DNA from: Clostridium_F caseinilyticum
GTDB taxonomy: Bacteria > Bacillota > Clostridia > Clostridiales > Clostridiaceae
Assembly (NCBI RefSeq): GCF_046127645.1
Contig: NZ_CP175919.1
Strand: one strand, 5' to 3'
Length of the DNA: 64,000 nucleotides
The notes beneath the pieces were generated by a model, which saw nothing but the letters and a program-made list of their open reading frames with translations, was not told where the DNA came from and ran no database searches. Made by a program: the position numbers and the translations under genes. Of the stretch, positions 52,530-60,961 are shown in pieces (the first letter of the stretch is position 1; each line of letters starts with the position of its first letter).

Positions 52530-53420
52530 TTAGTCCACGCCCCTTAACCTTAAATACTGAAATATTCCCATAAAATCAAAATTATTGGGGTTATAATGAA
52601 TATTATCTATAAACATATATGATTCATTTGCATTATTATCTTTATAATACAATTTGGGTTGTATTTCATAATAACTGTATTTTTTTAATATAGAATTTGT
52701 TATTTTAAACTTAGAATGACTGCTTAACATCGCACCCTTTTCATATTTCTTTCCTGAAATATCTTTATAATCAATATTGTCTATAGAAAGATCAAAATAA
52801 TCTTTTGTATCATGTAATAATGGAGTATCAACTTTTAATAATTTTATATTATTTTTAAGCTTTATAGTTGAAGAGAATTCATTATCGGAAGATGCACTAG
52901 AAGAAACAAATTCTCTATCTTTATTCTTATTTTTATCCTCATATAGTATTATTTTACCTAAATTAGTCTCTAATGTACTTCCATCATTAAAAGTGATTTT
53001 AACATTATTAAGCTTAATCTCATTAAGTTTCCTATCTATATTCTTTAAATTCATATTAAAATATATAGTATTAACAACATATATTCCATATTTATTTTCT
53101 CTTTGATTATTACTAATGTCATTAAAAAATGGCATGCCCTGATAATCAAAAGAATCATCTGAAACAGTAACTTCAATATCTTGATTTTCTTTAAATTCAA
53201 TATTAGCAATCTTTCTATTATCTGATATGTTAGTTATGTATTTTAATTCAAATATTTCTAATGAAGTCGAATCTTCATTAGGATATATGCTTTTTTCAAT
53301 AAACATCTTTAAAAATACAGGATTTTCTAATTTATAAACTGATGCAAATGTTATTGTAAAAATTAATGATACCCCAATTAAAAGCAATCCTATATGTAAT
53401 ATTTTCTTGTTTAATTCCAC
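52530..53420 (-). CDS. Membrane-anchored extracellular protein, unknown function
   Basis: I take GTG 53420 (VELNKKILHIGLLLIGVSLI, 296 residues) as start because AGGTGG lies just upstream. One N-terminal membrane helix is followed by about 270 extracellular residues rich in strands, Asn and Asp, including FNDGSTLETNLGKIILYEDK and a Ser-rich patch REFVSSSASSDNE. No family is recognised. It is co-transcribed with the membrane protein downstream. The promoter carries twin TACGTA boxes shared with the 59382 locus. Confidence 0.6.
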   Translation of the reverse strand: MELNKKILHIGLLLIGVSLIFTITFASVYKLENPVFLKMFIEKSIYPNEDSTSLEIFELKYITNISDNRKIANIEFKENQDIEVTVSDDSFDYQGMPFFNDISNNQRENKYGIYVVNTIYFNMNLKNIDRKLNEIKLNNVKITFNDGSTLETNLGKIILYEDKNKNKDREFVSSSASSDNEFSSTIKLKNNIKLLKVDTPLLHDTKDYFDLSIDNIDYKDISGKKYEKGAMLSSHSKFKITNSILKKYSYYEIQPKLYYKDNNANESYMFIDNIHYNPNNFDFMGIFQYLRLRGVD

Positions 53421-53545
53421 CACATCACCACCTATCAAATATGCAATTAATCAATAACTTGATATAGTAAGTTATCCATTCTAAAAATAATTCTTCTTCC
53501 TTTAAATAGTTATACTTAAGTTTCATAATCCCCATTTTTACCATA

Positions 53546-53587
53546 ATTACGTAATTATTATATCATAAAATATTTTTATTACGTAAT
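53546..53587 (-). promoter_or_regulatory. Promoter flanked by twin TACGTA palindromes
   Basis: ATTACGTAAT occurs at 53546-53555 and 53578-53587, 32 bp centre to centre, on both sides of TATAAT (53562-53557, minus strand). The promoter-distal palindrome sits where the -35 would be. The same layout with the same spacing recurs at 59604-59645. It may bind a regulator or mark an unusual promoter class. Confidence 0.5.
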
Positions 53588-53603
53588 ATAAAAAAAGTAA
53601 AAA

Positions 53604-53701
53604 GGGACTGTTGCACTAAAAATAAATCCTACAATATATTGTGTTAACTTTAAACTTGCAAAACAATATATTGTATGTAAATTTTTTAATGCGACCGCCC
53701 C
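53604..53701. repeat. 98-bp MITE-like element
   Basis: The ends are imperfect inverted repeats, GGGACTGTTGCACTAAAAA against the complement of TTTTTTAATGCGACCGCCCC. Inside are two ACAATATATTGT palindromes. GGGACTGTTGCA-type tips occur on several IS families, so this is probably a non-autonomous derivative. It lies downstream of the ECF sigma operon and may also end its transcript. The gap 53439-53846 has no gene. Confidence 0.5.
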
Positions 53702-53846
53702 TTCTAGACAATTTTATCTCCAGCAAAACAAATTATATTTAAAATTTCTTTACATTTCTCTGCTATTCTTACCAAAGCTTAAATTAAGCTTTCCATAAAA
53801 CATTGAATCACTCATCAATTTTATATCGCTACTATTTTTTATCATA

Positions 53847-54152
53847 TTAAATTATTCCTTTAAATTGTTCCAAATGAGTGATTGCAAATTCTGCTATTCC
53901 CATACCCATAGCAAAAAATACTAAAATAATAACTAACATTATTGCACTAAAATCATATTTCATTTTTTCTTCTTTATTTATTATATAGGCTACAATAATT
54001 TCTATTCCTAAAAGCACTAATATAATGGGCCAAAAAGATACTATTAAAGAAATATTAATATTAGCAGTAGTTAATCTTAGTAAAAACATTACTCCAAATA
54101 CAACTAAAATAATCCCTGCAGTTAATGTACCTACTCTACGCCCTTTAAGCAT
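53847..54152 (-). CDS. Small membrane protein, DUF5668/LiaF-TM-like
   Basis: The 101-residue protein has three to four helices with the pattern RRVGTLTAGIILVVFGVMFL, then SFWPIILVLLGIEIIVAYI, which is typical of DUF5668 and LiaF N-terminal membrane domains. The start overlaps the previous gene by 8 nt. It is the last gene of the ECF sigma operon. LiaF-like proteins report envelope stress, which fits the sigma/anti-sigma context. Confidence 0.8.
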   Translation of the reverse strand: MLKGRRVGTLTAGIILVVFGVMFLLRLTTANINISLIVSFWPIILVLLGIEIIVAYIINKEEKMKYDFSAIMLVIILVFFAMGMGIAEFAITHLEQFKGII

Positions 54153-54669
54153 CTATTTCACGCTCCCTTTTTTTGCCTATAATAAGTCTTACACCAATAA
54201 CAATTATTGCTACTCCTATAATTATCTTAGGGGTTTGTCTCATAAAATTATTAATAATAGAATGAAATTGTGCTGGGATATATTGTGATAAAATATTCAT
54301 CATATTATCTGCTATTAAATAAATTCCTAAAAGCAATAATACTAAACCGGCAGCAAGATTACGTTTTCCAAATATATTTCTATCTAATTTTGATAACTTA
54401 TCAATGGAGAATAAATACCTATCTTCTAAAAGTAAAAATTCTTCATTATCTAAACTTAATCTATTTGTGCAATCAAAAAAGGAATAAAACCAAATAAGTG
54501 GTAAAACAAATAATAATGGTCCTATATCAAGCCAAGTAGAAATAAATATTATAAAGAAAAATACAGACATAAAAGATACACCCATATTCATAAATCCCAT
54601 ATACATATGACCTGCACCAGGCAACATTGAAAAAACAAAAGTTAAAAATTTACTTTTTTTCTTTATCAT
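54145..54669 (-). CDS. Membrane protein with DUF5668-like C-terminal part
   Basis: The 174-residue protein has a TM2-like N-terminus (KSKFLTFVFSMLPGAGHMYM, MGFMNMGVSFMSVFFFIIFI) and a C-terminal helix pair with NLAAGLVLLLLGIYLIADNM and KIIIGVAIIVIGVRLIIG. The PGxGHxYxG pattern is common in small bacterial membrane proteins of unknown role. It overlaps the anti-sigma gene by 20 nt and the next gene by 8 nt, so the four genes are one coupled unit. Confidence 0.75.
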   Translation of the reverse strand: MIKKKSKFLTFVFSMLPGAGHMYMGFMNMGVSFMSVFFFIIFISTWLDIGPLLFVLPLIWFYSFFDCTNRLSLDNEEFLLLEDRYLFSIDKLSKLDRNIFGKRNLAAGLVLLLLGIYLIADNMMNILSQYIPAQFHSIINNFMRQTPKIIIGVAIIVIGVRLIIGKKREREIDA

Positions 54670-55102
54670 AACTAAAGACCTCCATTTTAATTATTCTTTC
54701 TGAAAAAGTATTAAGATTTGAATTAAATGAATTTATAAAGCTTAAATCCAATGGCTTCACATAATTTGTTTTTGTATTAGCTAGAAAACTTAATCCATTT
54801 GAAAAAACCATAATTAATGCTATACTGGCAGCAATTGCAACTCTAGCACAATAAAGATTAAAACGAATATTACTTTCTTTCTTATTTTTTATTTTAATTT
54901 GTACTTTTTCCTCAAATCCTAAAGGAGCTTCTGCAAGTTCATCATCTTCAAAACTATCTGCAAATACACTAGCACATTCCTGACAGTCACTAATGTGTTC
55001 CAATATTGGAATCAACTCTTCATCATCAAGAGTGCCAAGTTTAAGTAACTTTACTGTATCTTCATTTAAATGTCCCTCTTTATTAAATAATCTATTCTTC
55101 AC
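54650..55102 (-). CDS. Anti-sigma factor with zinc-finger domain
   Basis: GTG 55102 (VKNRLFNKEGHLNED, 150 residues) overlaps the sigma stop as GTGA, with GGAGG 7 nt upstream. The zinc motif is HISDCQECASVFADSF (HxxxCxxC), then one membrane helix (about 88-110). The domain binds and holds the ECF sigma factor at the membrane until a signal releases it. It is coupled to the sigma gene and followed by two membrane proteins. Confidence 0.88.
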   Translation of the reverse strand: MKNRLFNKEGHLNEDTVKLLKLGTLDDEELIPILEHISDCQECASVFADSFEDDELAEAPLGFEEKVQIKIKNKKESNIRFNLYCARVAIAASIALIMVFSNGLSFLANTKTNYVKPLDLSFINSFNSNLNTFSERIIKMEVFSYDKEKK

Positions 55103-55614
55103 ATAAACTCCTCCTTCCATAAATCCTTTAGTAATTTTTTCGACCTATAAAGTTGGGTTTCTAAAGTTTTAATATTTTTACCAGTTTCTTTTGCCAAATG
55201 TGAAAGTTTAATGTCTTTGCAAAAGTAGCTTATAGCTACAGTTTTATAAGGCTCTTTTAACTTATTGCATAATCTATATATTCTCTCACTAGTATTCTTT
55301 TTCACTACTGTTTCCTCAGGAGAATCTCCATGATCTTTTAATCCTTCATAATGTTTCTCGGACAAGCTAACAGTTGTTCTTTCTTTACTCTTAAGATAAT
55401 CCTTGCACTTATTTGCAGCGATTGTAGTAAGCCAAGCTTTAAGGTTTTTCCCATCAAATCTTTCATAATTTTGATATGCAGCTAAAAAAGTTTGTTGCGC
55501 TAAATCTTCCGCATCAAAGTAATTTTTTGTAAAGGATAGACAAATAGTAATAATTAGCCGTTCATATTGTTTTATAAGATCTCCAAATTGTTCTTTTTCA
55601 ATAACTGTCACCAC
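55099..55614 (-). CDS. ECF-type RNA polymerase sigma factor
   Basis: The 171-residue sigma factor has region 2 (FDAEDLAQQTFLAAYQNYER, FDGKNLKAWLTTIAANKCKD) and region 4 (YKTVAISYFCKDIKLSHLAK, KNIKTLETQLYRSKKLLKDL). It directs polymerase to stress genes when freed from its anti-sigma partner. The start is set at GTG 55614; the next GTG (codon 2) is equally possible. A long leader (copy B of the element) precedes it. Its regulon is unknown; cell-envelope stress is suggested by the operon's membrane proteins. Confidence 0.92.
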   Translation of the reverse strand: MVTVIEKEQFGDLIKQYERLIITICLSFTKNYFDAEDLAQQTFLAAYQNYERFDGKNLKAWLTTIAANKCKDYLKSKERTTVSLSEKHYEGLKDHGDSPEETVVKKNTSERIYRLCNKLKEPYKTVAISYFCKDIKLSHLAKETGKNIKTLETQLYRSKKLLKDLWKEEFM

Positions 55615-55805
55615 CTTCTCTTATTTGATGACTACCCTATCTAATACTCTCATCTTCTTAAATATCGTAATAAATAGCAACTATATCTCTAGATAATTAT
55701 TTTCTCCTAAAGAATAACAACTTCTAAGGAGTAAAGCTCCTTAGAATTCTGTTAATAAGCTTTAGTAAAAATAAAAATCTACTGAAACTTAGGACTTCGT
55801 TTATC
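55615..55805 (-). ncRNA. Leader element, copy B
   Basis: This lies directly before the ECF sigma gene. Minus-strand parts in order: AAGTTTCAGTA pairing with TACTAAAGCTT, an extra hairpin TCTAAGGAGC/GCTCCTTAGA absent from copy A (probably an insertion), GAGAAAAT, hairpin AATTAT-CTAGAGAT-ATAGTT, TGCTATTTA, and GATAGGGTA. It shares order and core with 50085-50194. Presence in leaders of unrelated genes suggests either a regulatory RNA or a mobile repeat. Confidence 0.55.
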
Positions 55806-55980
55806 CTTACATATATATAACGATTGAGAAATAAAAAACACTTCAATATTTAATATAATTATACTAAAAATTATTTAAGCGATTTTTCTATTGCTACTTT
55901 TAATATATTTTAATCAATAATTTTAAATATCTAAAAATTAAAATAATCAAGAAAATGATAGGATATTTAAATCTAAAAAA

Positions 55981-56015
55981 TAACCTTAGCCATATAATAT
56001 CAATGACTAAGGTTA
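55981..56015 (-). terminator. Terminator at the end of the CCA gene
   Basis: TAACCTTAGCCA and TGACTAAGGTTA pair with one mismatch; TTTTTT follows on the minus strand. The stem's first arm overlaps the last codons of the CCA-adding enzyme gene. Confidence 0.85.
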
Positions 56016-57379
56016 CTTTTTAGATTATTTTCTCCTTTGACTATTTTAATTAAGTCTTCTTTATTATTTAAATTAGGATTTTCTAAAACTATATCTAATA
56101 ATTTATTTAACATAATACCTATTTCTTTTCCCTGATTTATTCCTAACTTAATTAAATCACTTCCATTAATATCTAAATCCTTAATTGTTAAAGGTTGCTT
56201 TTCTCTAAGTATTTTTTCACATTTTATTTTTAAATTTAATACATTATCAAAATTATGATATTCTTTAGAACTTCCTTTTATATCAGCTATTTGCAACTCA
56301 AATAAATCATCTAAATTATCCATTCCCACTTTATTAATAAACTTTTTTATGCTAGGAGTTCTTAGTTTATCGTATCTAGTCATATGATTATACACTAACT
56401 TATCTACCTTATCTATTGTCTTATTATCAAATTTTAATCTTTTTAATATATCTTTAGTCATATCTGCACTTATCTTTTGATGACCATAAAAATGTCCTTG
56501 TCCATTGTCTCCTCTACTAAAACATTTAGGTTTTCCTATATCATGTAATAGTGCTGCTAATCTTAATTCTAATTTATTAGGTACATTTTCTACTACAGAT
56601 AATATATGACCATATACATCTTTATCATGATGTATATTATGTTGCTTAAAACCTACACAATCTTTTAGTTCAGGAATAATATAATCTATTAAATTTAATT
56701 CAACCATATTTTTTATACCATAAACAGGTTTATTACTTACTAATATTTTGCATAATTCATCTCTAATTCTTTCCATAGATACATTAATTATATTTCCACT
56801 TAATTCTTTTATATTAAGCTTTGTAGATTCTTCCATATGAAAATTTAATTGTGAAGAAAATCTTATATATCTTAACATTCTTAATGAATCTTCATTAAAC
56901 CTATCTTTTGAATTTCCTACGCATCTAATTATCTTATTATTTAAATCTTCTAATCCATTAAAATAATCTACTAATCCCCTTTTATCATTGTATGCCATTG
57001 CATTAATAGTTAAATCTCTGCGCTTTAAATCTTCTTTTAAATTTGATGTAAACTTAACTTCTTTGGGATGTCTATTATCTTCATATTTTCCATCAATTCT
57101 AAATGTAGTTACTTCATAGCCTATAGAATTAATTAATATTGTTACTGTTCCATGTTTCAATCCTGTAGGTATAATTTTATATCCTAAGTTTTCAAATATA
57201 TTCACTACTTCTTGTGGATTAGCGCTAGTAGTTATATCCCAATCATTAACTTTTCTTTCAAGTAAACTATCTCTAACTGCACCACCTACTATGTATGCTT
57301 CATAATTATTATTTTGTAAATTATTTATAATACACTCTACCCCTTTAGGTATCTCAATTTTTATATTTTTATTTAGCAT
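56000..57379 (-). CDS. cca: CCA tRNA nucleotidyltransferase with HD domain
   Basis: The 459-residue enzyme adds or repairs the 3' CCA of tRNAs. The catalytic head has YIVGGAVRDSLLERKVNDWD (GG and DxD), TVTILINSIGYEVTTFRIDG, KRRDLTINAMAYN and ERIRDELCKIL. An HD phosphohydrolase domain follows with LRLAALLHDIGKP and RYDKLRTPSIKKFI. It overlaps the upstream nucleotidyltransferase gene by 11 nt. No tRNA genes lie nearby. Confidence 0.95.
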   Translation of the reverse strand: MLNKNIKIEIPKGVECIINNLQNNNYEAYIVGGAVRDSLLERKVNDWDITTSANPQEVVNIFENLGYKIIPTGLKHGTVTILINSIGYEVTTFRIDGKYEDNRHPKEVKFTSNLKEDLKRRDLTINAMAYNDKRGLVDYFNGLEDLNNKIIRCVGNSKDRFNEDSLRMLRYIRFSSQLNFHMEESTKLNIKELSGNIINVSMERIRDELCKILVSNKPVYGIKNMVELNLIDYIIPELKDCVGFKQHNIHHDKDVYGHILSVVENVPNKLELRLAALLHDIGKPKCFSRGDNGQGHFYGHQKISADMTKDILKRLKFDNKTIDKVDKLVYNHMTRYDKLRTPSIKKFINKVGMDNLDDLFELQIADIKGSSKEYHNFDNVLNLKIKCEKILREKQPLTIKDLDINGSDLIKLGINQGKEIGIMLNKLLDIVLENPNLNNKEDLIKIVKGENNLKSNLSH

Positions 57380-58379
57380 TATTTATCACACCTTTATTAA
57401 TTTCTATAACTAGTTCTTCTACTTCTTTATGATTAGGTATGTTAGGTAAATCTGTATTATCAGATGCATATTTAAAATCTTTTTCATATTCATCTACCAT
57501 TTCAAATATTTCTTCATAACTATACTTACCATTTCTTATATCCAATAATAGACTTCTATCCTTTTCTCTATATGTATTTATTCCTTTACCTTCTAGTAAT
57601 TCTGTTCCCATTTTTAATAATCTAATCAAATGCAATGCATGTTTATTTAAATGCAACTCATCTTTTTTACTATTTCTATGATTCAGCTTTTCATAATCTT
57701 TAACTATATTACTCATTTCTGAATATATGTTTTTGAAATCTCTTAAAGGATAATTTTTTAGATTAACATTCATAAATATTTCACTATCTAAATCTATTTT
57801 TTCAGATTTATCTATATACAAATTAATATTTTCATTTGTAATTTCTTTATATCTATCTTCAAAAGATACCATTTGATTCTTTATACTATTTAATATGTGA
57901 TTCTCCTTTTCAGATTGAGGATAAGAATCTCTAGCTAAAGCATTTTGAAGTCTTCTTAGTTGAGCTGTAGCATACCCACCAAAACTATATATTACTTTTT
58001 TAGATAAGAATAAGTTTACATTATCTCTTAATAATTTACCATATTGGTTACAAATAAATAAATGTTCATCCTTTGTTCCAAACAGTTCTATTATATTTGG
58101 ATTATTATTAAGCATTAACTTTATAACTTTATTTAATGCATATATTGTGGTATCTGTTTCTTTATTTTCAAACTGTTCAAATGAGGATAATCCTATTAAT
58201 TCTTCTATTTTTTCTATAGCTATGCCTCTTATATCTAAATCACTACTTTCAACATTAGTACCATAGGCATAACTTCCTCCTGTAGTTAGTAAAATTATAT
58301 TATTCCCTAAGTGTTCGTCACTTCTTAAAAAATCATATTCTTTGCTATTTAACTTTTGTTTTATATCCTGTATATTCAT
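57369..58379 (-). CDS. Predicted nucleotidyltransferase (Pol-beta superfamily)
   Basis: The 336-residue protein has the minimal nucleotidyltransferase signature in TTGGSYAYGTNVESSDLDIR (GSxxxGTxxxxSDxD). The middle helical region includes NNNPNIIELFGTKDEHLFIC and YATAQLRRLQNAL. Relatives are phage and bacterial enzymes of unknown substrate, possibly nucleotidylating RNA or protein. It is coupled by an 11-nt overlap to the CCA-adding enzyme, which suggests a link to RNA end processing. Confidence 0.85.
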   Translation of the reverse strand: MNIQDIKQKLNSKEYDFLRSDEHLGNNIILLTTGGSYAYGTNVESSDLDIRGIAIEKIEELIGLSSFEQFENKETDTTIYALNKVIKLMLNNNPNIIELFGTKDEHLFICNQYGKLLRDNVNLFLSKKVIYSFGGYATAQLRRLQNALARDSYPQSEKENHILNSIKNQMVSFEDRYKEITNENINLYIDKSEKIDLDSEIFMNVNLKNYPLRDFKNIYSEMSNIVKDYEKLNHRNSKKDELHLNKHALHLIRLLKMGTELLEGKGINTYREKDRSLLLDIRNGKYSYEEIFEMVDEYEKDFKYASDNTDLPNIPNHKEVEELVIEINKGVINNAK

Positions 58380-58494
58380 TTTATTATTTACACCTCAATT
58401 AATTGTTTAACTATTTGTACAACTCAACTTTATCTTTATTTTCTAAATCATACCAGAAATTTATATTTAAATCTATTCTTTACTCTATTTAAAT

Positions 58495-58527
58495 AAAAAA
58501 AGTAATGCTATATAAGCAATACTTTTT
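58495..58527. terminator. Terminator-like hairpin
   Basis: AAAAAGTA and TACTTTTT with inner TGC/GCA pairs form an A/T-bounded stem between the CPBP remnant and the nucleotidyltransferase start. Confidence 0.65.
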
Positions 58528-58577
58528 AAAAATTCAATTCATCTTATTTATCCATTTTTTAAATATAATTTTATTAT

Positions 58578-58954
58578 TTATACCTTTGATGATACACTAT
58601 TTTCATAAGAATTCACATCAACATATTTTAATTCTCTAATATACTTTTGAAAAAATATTACTGCTATTATAAAAATTATTGCACCTATGAAAAAACTTAT
58701 AATATTACGCTCAATACCTAAGATAGCCATAACATTATTCAGCATATGAGCAACCATACTTAATACTAAAGATCTTGTTAATTAATTATTTTATCAAACA
58801 ATTTAGGATATAAATATAGTAATATTCCATTAACTACACTTACCAAAATATAATTAGTTGTGCTATTTTTTAATTTTATAATTTGAAAACTTATAAAAAA
58901 TGTTGAAAAAATAATTATAAAATTTATTAATGCGAATAATTTACTCTTTTTCAT
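58578..58954 (-). pseudogene. CPBP family membrane protease, collapsed remnant
   Basis: The first part, from ATG 58954 (MKKSKLFALINFIIIF ... LFDKIIN), is two hydrophobic helices and stops at 58778. Immediately after, another frame reads VLSMVAHMLNNVMAIL, ISFFIGAIIFIIAVIFFQKY and ENSVSSKV, the last conserved His helix and tail of CPBP (CAAX protease) proteins. The glutamate motif EExxxR in between is missing. So an internal deletion plus frame change destroyed a gene of normally 200-300 residues. Confidence 0.6.
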
Positions 58955-59079
58955 ATTTTCCTCCCACAATTCTTAATATAAAGTAATTACGCTTGATATA
59001 TACTAGTTATTTCTATTTATCACTCGTTTTTATTATTTTATACAATAATTCTTTTGATAATATGCTAATTTAAGTTTAA

Positions 59080-59382
59080 TTATTCTAAAAAAAAATCTAT
59101 ATTATTTTCTTCATCTATCATGTTCTTAATTGTAAATTTACTTCCCACATCCAATAAAACACTATTAATTAATTCTATTTCATTAAAATAACTTTTATTA
59201 TTTAACTGTTCTAAAGCTCTCTGTATATCTCTAACAAATTTTATTTTATCCTTCTTATATTTAGCTGCAATATTTCCATCACTCCAAATTAGATTTCTAA
59301 TATACACTTCATGAGACCTTGTAAAATCCGCCCAAACAAAAAATCTTGCTATATCATATGCTGTATATAAATATTTACTCAT
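59080..59382 (-). CDS. Hypothetical protein
   Basis: The 100-residue soluble protein begins MSKYLYTAYDIARFFVWADF at ATG 59382; the ribosome site is weak. It has charged helices (IAAKYKKDKIKFVRDIQRAL, FNEIELINSVLLDVGSKF) and an acidic end EENNIDFFLE. No family is recognised. Its start overlaps the tail of an HNH nuclease remnant, so it may itself be a leftover of a phage-like island. Moderately likely to be a real gene. Confidence 0.5.
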   Translation of the reverse strand: MSKYLYTAYDIARFFVWADFTRSHEVYIRNLIWSDGNIAAKYKKDKIKFVRDIQRALEQLNNKSYFNEIELINSVLLDVGSKFTIKNMIDEENNIDFFLE

Positions 59383-59455
59383 ATTTATCACTTTTAGTCT
59401 TATTACAGTTTGTACATAATAGTTGTAAATAGAACACCCCTCTTTTGTTCAATTC
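59375..59455 (-). pseudogene. HNH endonuclease C-terminal scrap
   Basis: A frame reading ELNKRGVFYLQLLCTNCNKT KSDKYE then stop matches the end of HNH nucleases, where NLQLLCxxCNxxKsxK is the hallmark containing the second zinc Cys pair. Only the last 26 codons remain, and it runs into the start of the gene at 59382. Confidence 0.5.
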
Positions 59456-59603
59456 TAATATATTTTTAATTATTTCTTGTTAATATTTCTATCTTTATTT
59501 TATATATTCATTAATTTTAAATTATTATAACAGTAACTTTTTATAAAAATTCAAACTATCTATATAATATCAAACTTATATAAATATTAGATATCATACC
59601 GGT

Positions 59604-59645
59604 ATTATGTAATTATTATATCATAAACTACTTTAATGACGTAGT
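59604..59645 (-). promoter_or_regulatory. Second TACGTA-flanked promoter-like site
   Basis: ATTATGTAAT (59604-59613) and ATGACGTAGT (59636-59645) flank TATAAT (59620-59615) with exactly the same spacing as at 53546-53587. The sequence between is also conserved (ATTATTATATCATAAA). The next gene on this strand starts at 59382. Confidence 0.45.
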
Positions 59646-59763
59646 ATTTAACCACCACTAAAAATCCGTATTTTTAACTCTTCGCTCCCTCAGAATAAAA
59701 CCTGTTTTATTACATTTAAATAGGAGCTTTTTAAGCTCCCATACTTTTTATTTTATAATTCTG

Positions 59764-59880
59764 TCATACTGCTAAAAATTCTTGGATTTTAGTTTCCCCA
59801 AACATTTTTACAAAATCCATAATCTGTAATTTTAAATGCTTTTTTAATTCTTCAAAATTATCTTTTATAGCTTGTTCACT
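59764..59880 (-). pseudogene. Orphan C-terminal coding scrap
   Basis: An open stretch of 38 codons without a start reads SEQAIKDNFEELKKHLKLQI and MDFVKMFGETKIQEFLAV then stop. It is preceded by an in-frame stop. The amphipathic pattern looks genuine, but the family is not recognised. The rest of 59646-60001 shows a GGAGC/GCTCC hairpin near 59729 and no gene. Confidence 0.35.
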
Positions 59881-60001
59881 TTATCACCATATTACTATAA
59901 AATAGTAAAGAATTTTCTTCTCACTATTTCCCATTTTTGCCTTATTACTTAATATTATATTATGCTCCCCTTACACATGAAGTAAAACTCTTAATTTTAA
60001 T

Positions 60002-60253
60002 TTAATTATCATATGTTTTAAACTTATTTTTACAAAATAAAACAATAGCAATTATAAAAATTCCTGCCTCTATAAACATAGTTACTGAATTTATAGTATC
60101 AGTGAGGTATTTTTCTAAAAAAATTAATCTTAATAATTCAATTAAAAAAAATATACAAAATAGTAAATTATAAATCTTTTTTTCTTTATAAAAAGATTTA
60201 CTATTAATTATAATAAAATAAGAATTTGAAATAAAACTGAATATACTCCTCAA
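60002..60253 (-). CDS. Small membrane protein, unknown function
   Basis: The 83-residue protein starts at TTG 60253 behind GGGGGG. Two to three hydrophobic helices are visible, with NLLFCIFFLIELLRLIFL and VTMFIEAGIFIIAIVLFC. No motif. It lies in a region full of remnants and may be a leftover; the good ribosome site supports translation. Confidence 0.5.
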   Translation of the reverse strand: MRSIFSFISNSYFIIINSKSFYKEKKIYNLLFCIFFLIELLRLIFLEKYLTDTINSVTMFIEAGIFIIAIVLFCKNKFKTYDN

Positions 60254-60299
60254 CGTAAGACCCCCCTAATTAATAAGAAATGAATTTAATCACCAACTT

Positions 60300-60365
60300 T
60301 ATACTTTACATAATCCTCACTGCCTTGGACTATCCAAGGGCTGGTCCACCTTGAACATGCTATTA
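60300..60365. other. Hairpin-rich tip, possible transposon end
   Basis: CCTTGGA-CTA-TCCAAGG forms a tight hairpin (60323-60339), followed by GGCTGGTCCACCTTGAACAT. This GC-richer patch stands out from its surroundings and its style resembles the structured tips of IS605-type elements. It lies 600 bp from the structured island at 60962. Confidence 0.35.
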
Positions 60366-60491
60366 TTATAGCAAATGCAAGGATGGCTACTTTATTTATA
60401 CCTTCAGTAAAATAATTAAAATATTTTAATTATACAGCCACTAAAAATTAAAATTACAAATAATAAAAGGTTTAATAATATAATAACTAAT

Positions 60492-60761
60492 TTATATCTT
60501 TTCAAATTTTAAAATTAATGGTTGTAATACGAAAATTGATATGATTAACCAGAGGAATATAATCCATGTTTCATTTAGCATGATTAGCACTATCATAGGT
60601 AACAAAGCAATAAAGAAGTATATTAATATTGATTGCTTTGATGCCTTATATTTACAACCACATTTAGGACATGTGTATTTATAATAGTTATTAAAAAATC
60701 CTCTTATATAAAAATCCTTAAAAGAAATATTATTGTTACATTTAATACATTTTTTTAACAT
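60492..60761 (-). CDS. Zinc-ribbon membrane protein (TIGR04104-like)
   Basis: The 89-residue protein has an N-terminal zinc ribbon, KKCIKCNNNISFKDF and YTCPKCGCKYKASKQS (two CxxC pairs), followed by two membrane helices with IYFFIALLPMIVLIML and IIFLWLIISIFVLQPLIL. Proteins of this layout are common in Firmicutes as small CXXC-ribbon membrane proteins of unknown role. It appears intact with a usable ribosome site. Confidence 0.75.
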   Translation of the reverse strand: MLKKCIKCNNNISFKDFYIRGFFNNYYKYTCPKCGCKYKASKQSILIYFFIALLPMIVLIMLNETWIIFLWLIISIFVLQPLILKFEKI

Positions 60762-60961
60762 CTAATGTACCTCCACTATTGATTTTTAAATAACATCCAT
60801 AATTGCTCATTGAAAATAGTTCTTAATAATTTACTATTATATACCCTCTAAAATATAATTTCTAAATCTCTTTCTTATATATTTTTCATTATAAAGAGTT
60901 TTTCTTACAAAAACAAACATTTATTTAAAATATAACTTTTATTTATACATTACATAGATTC

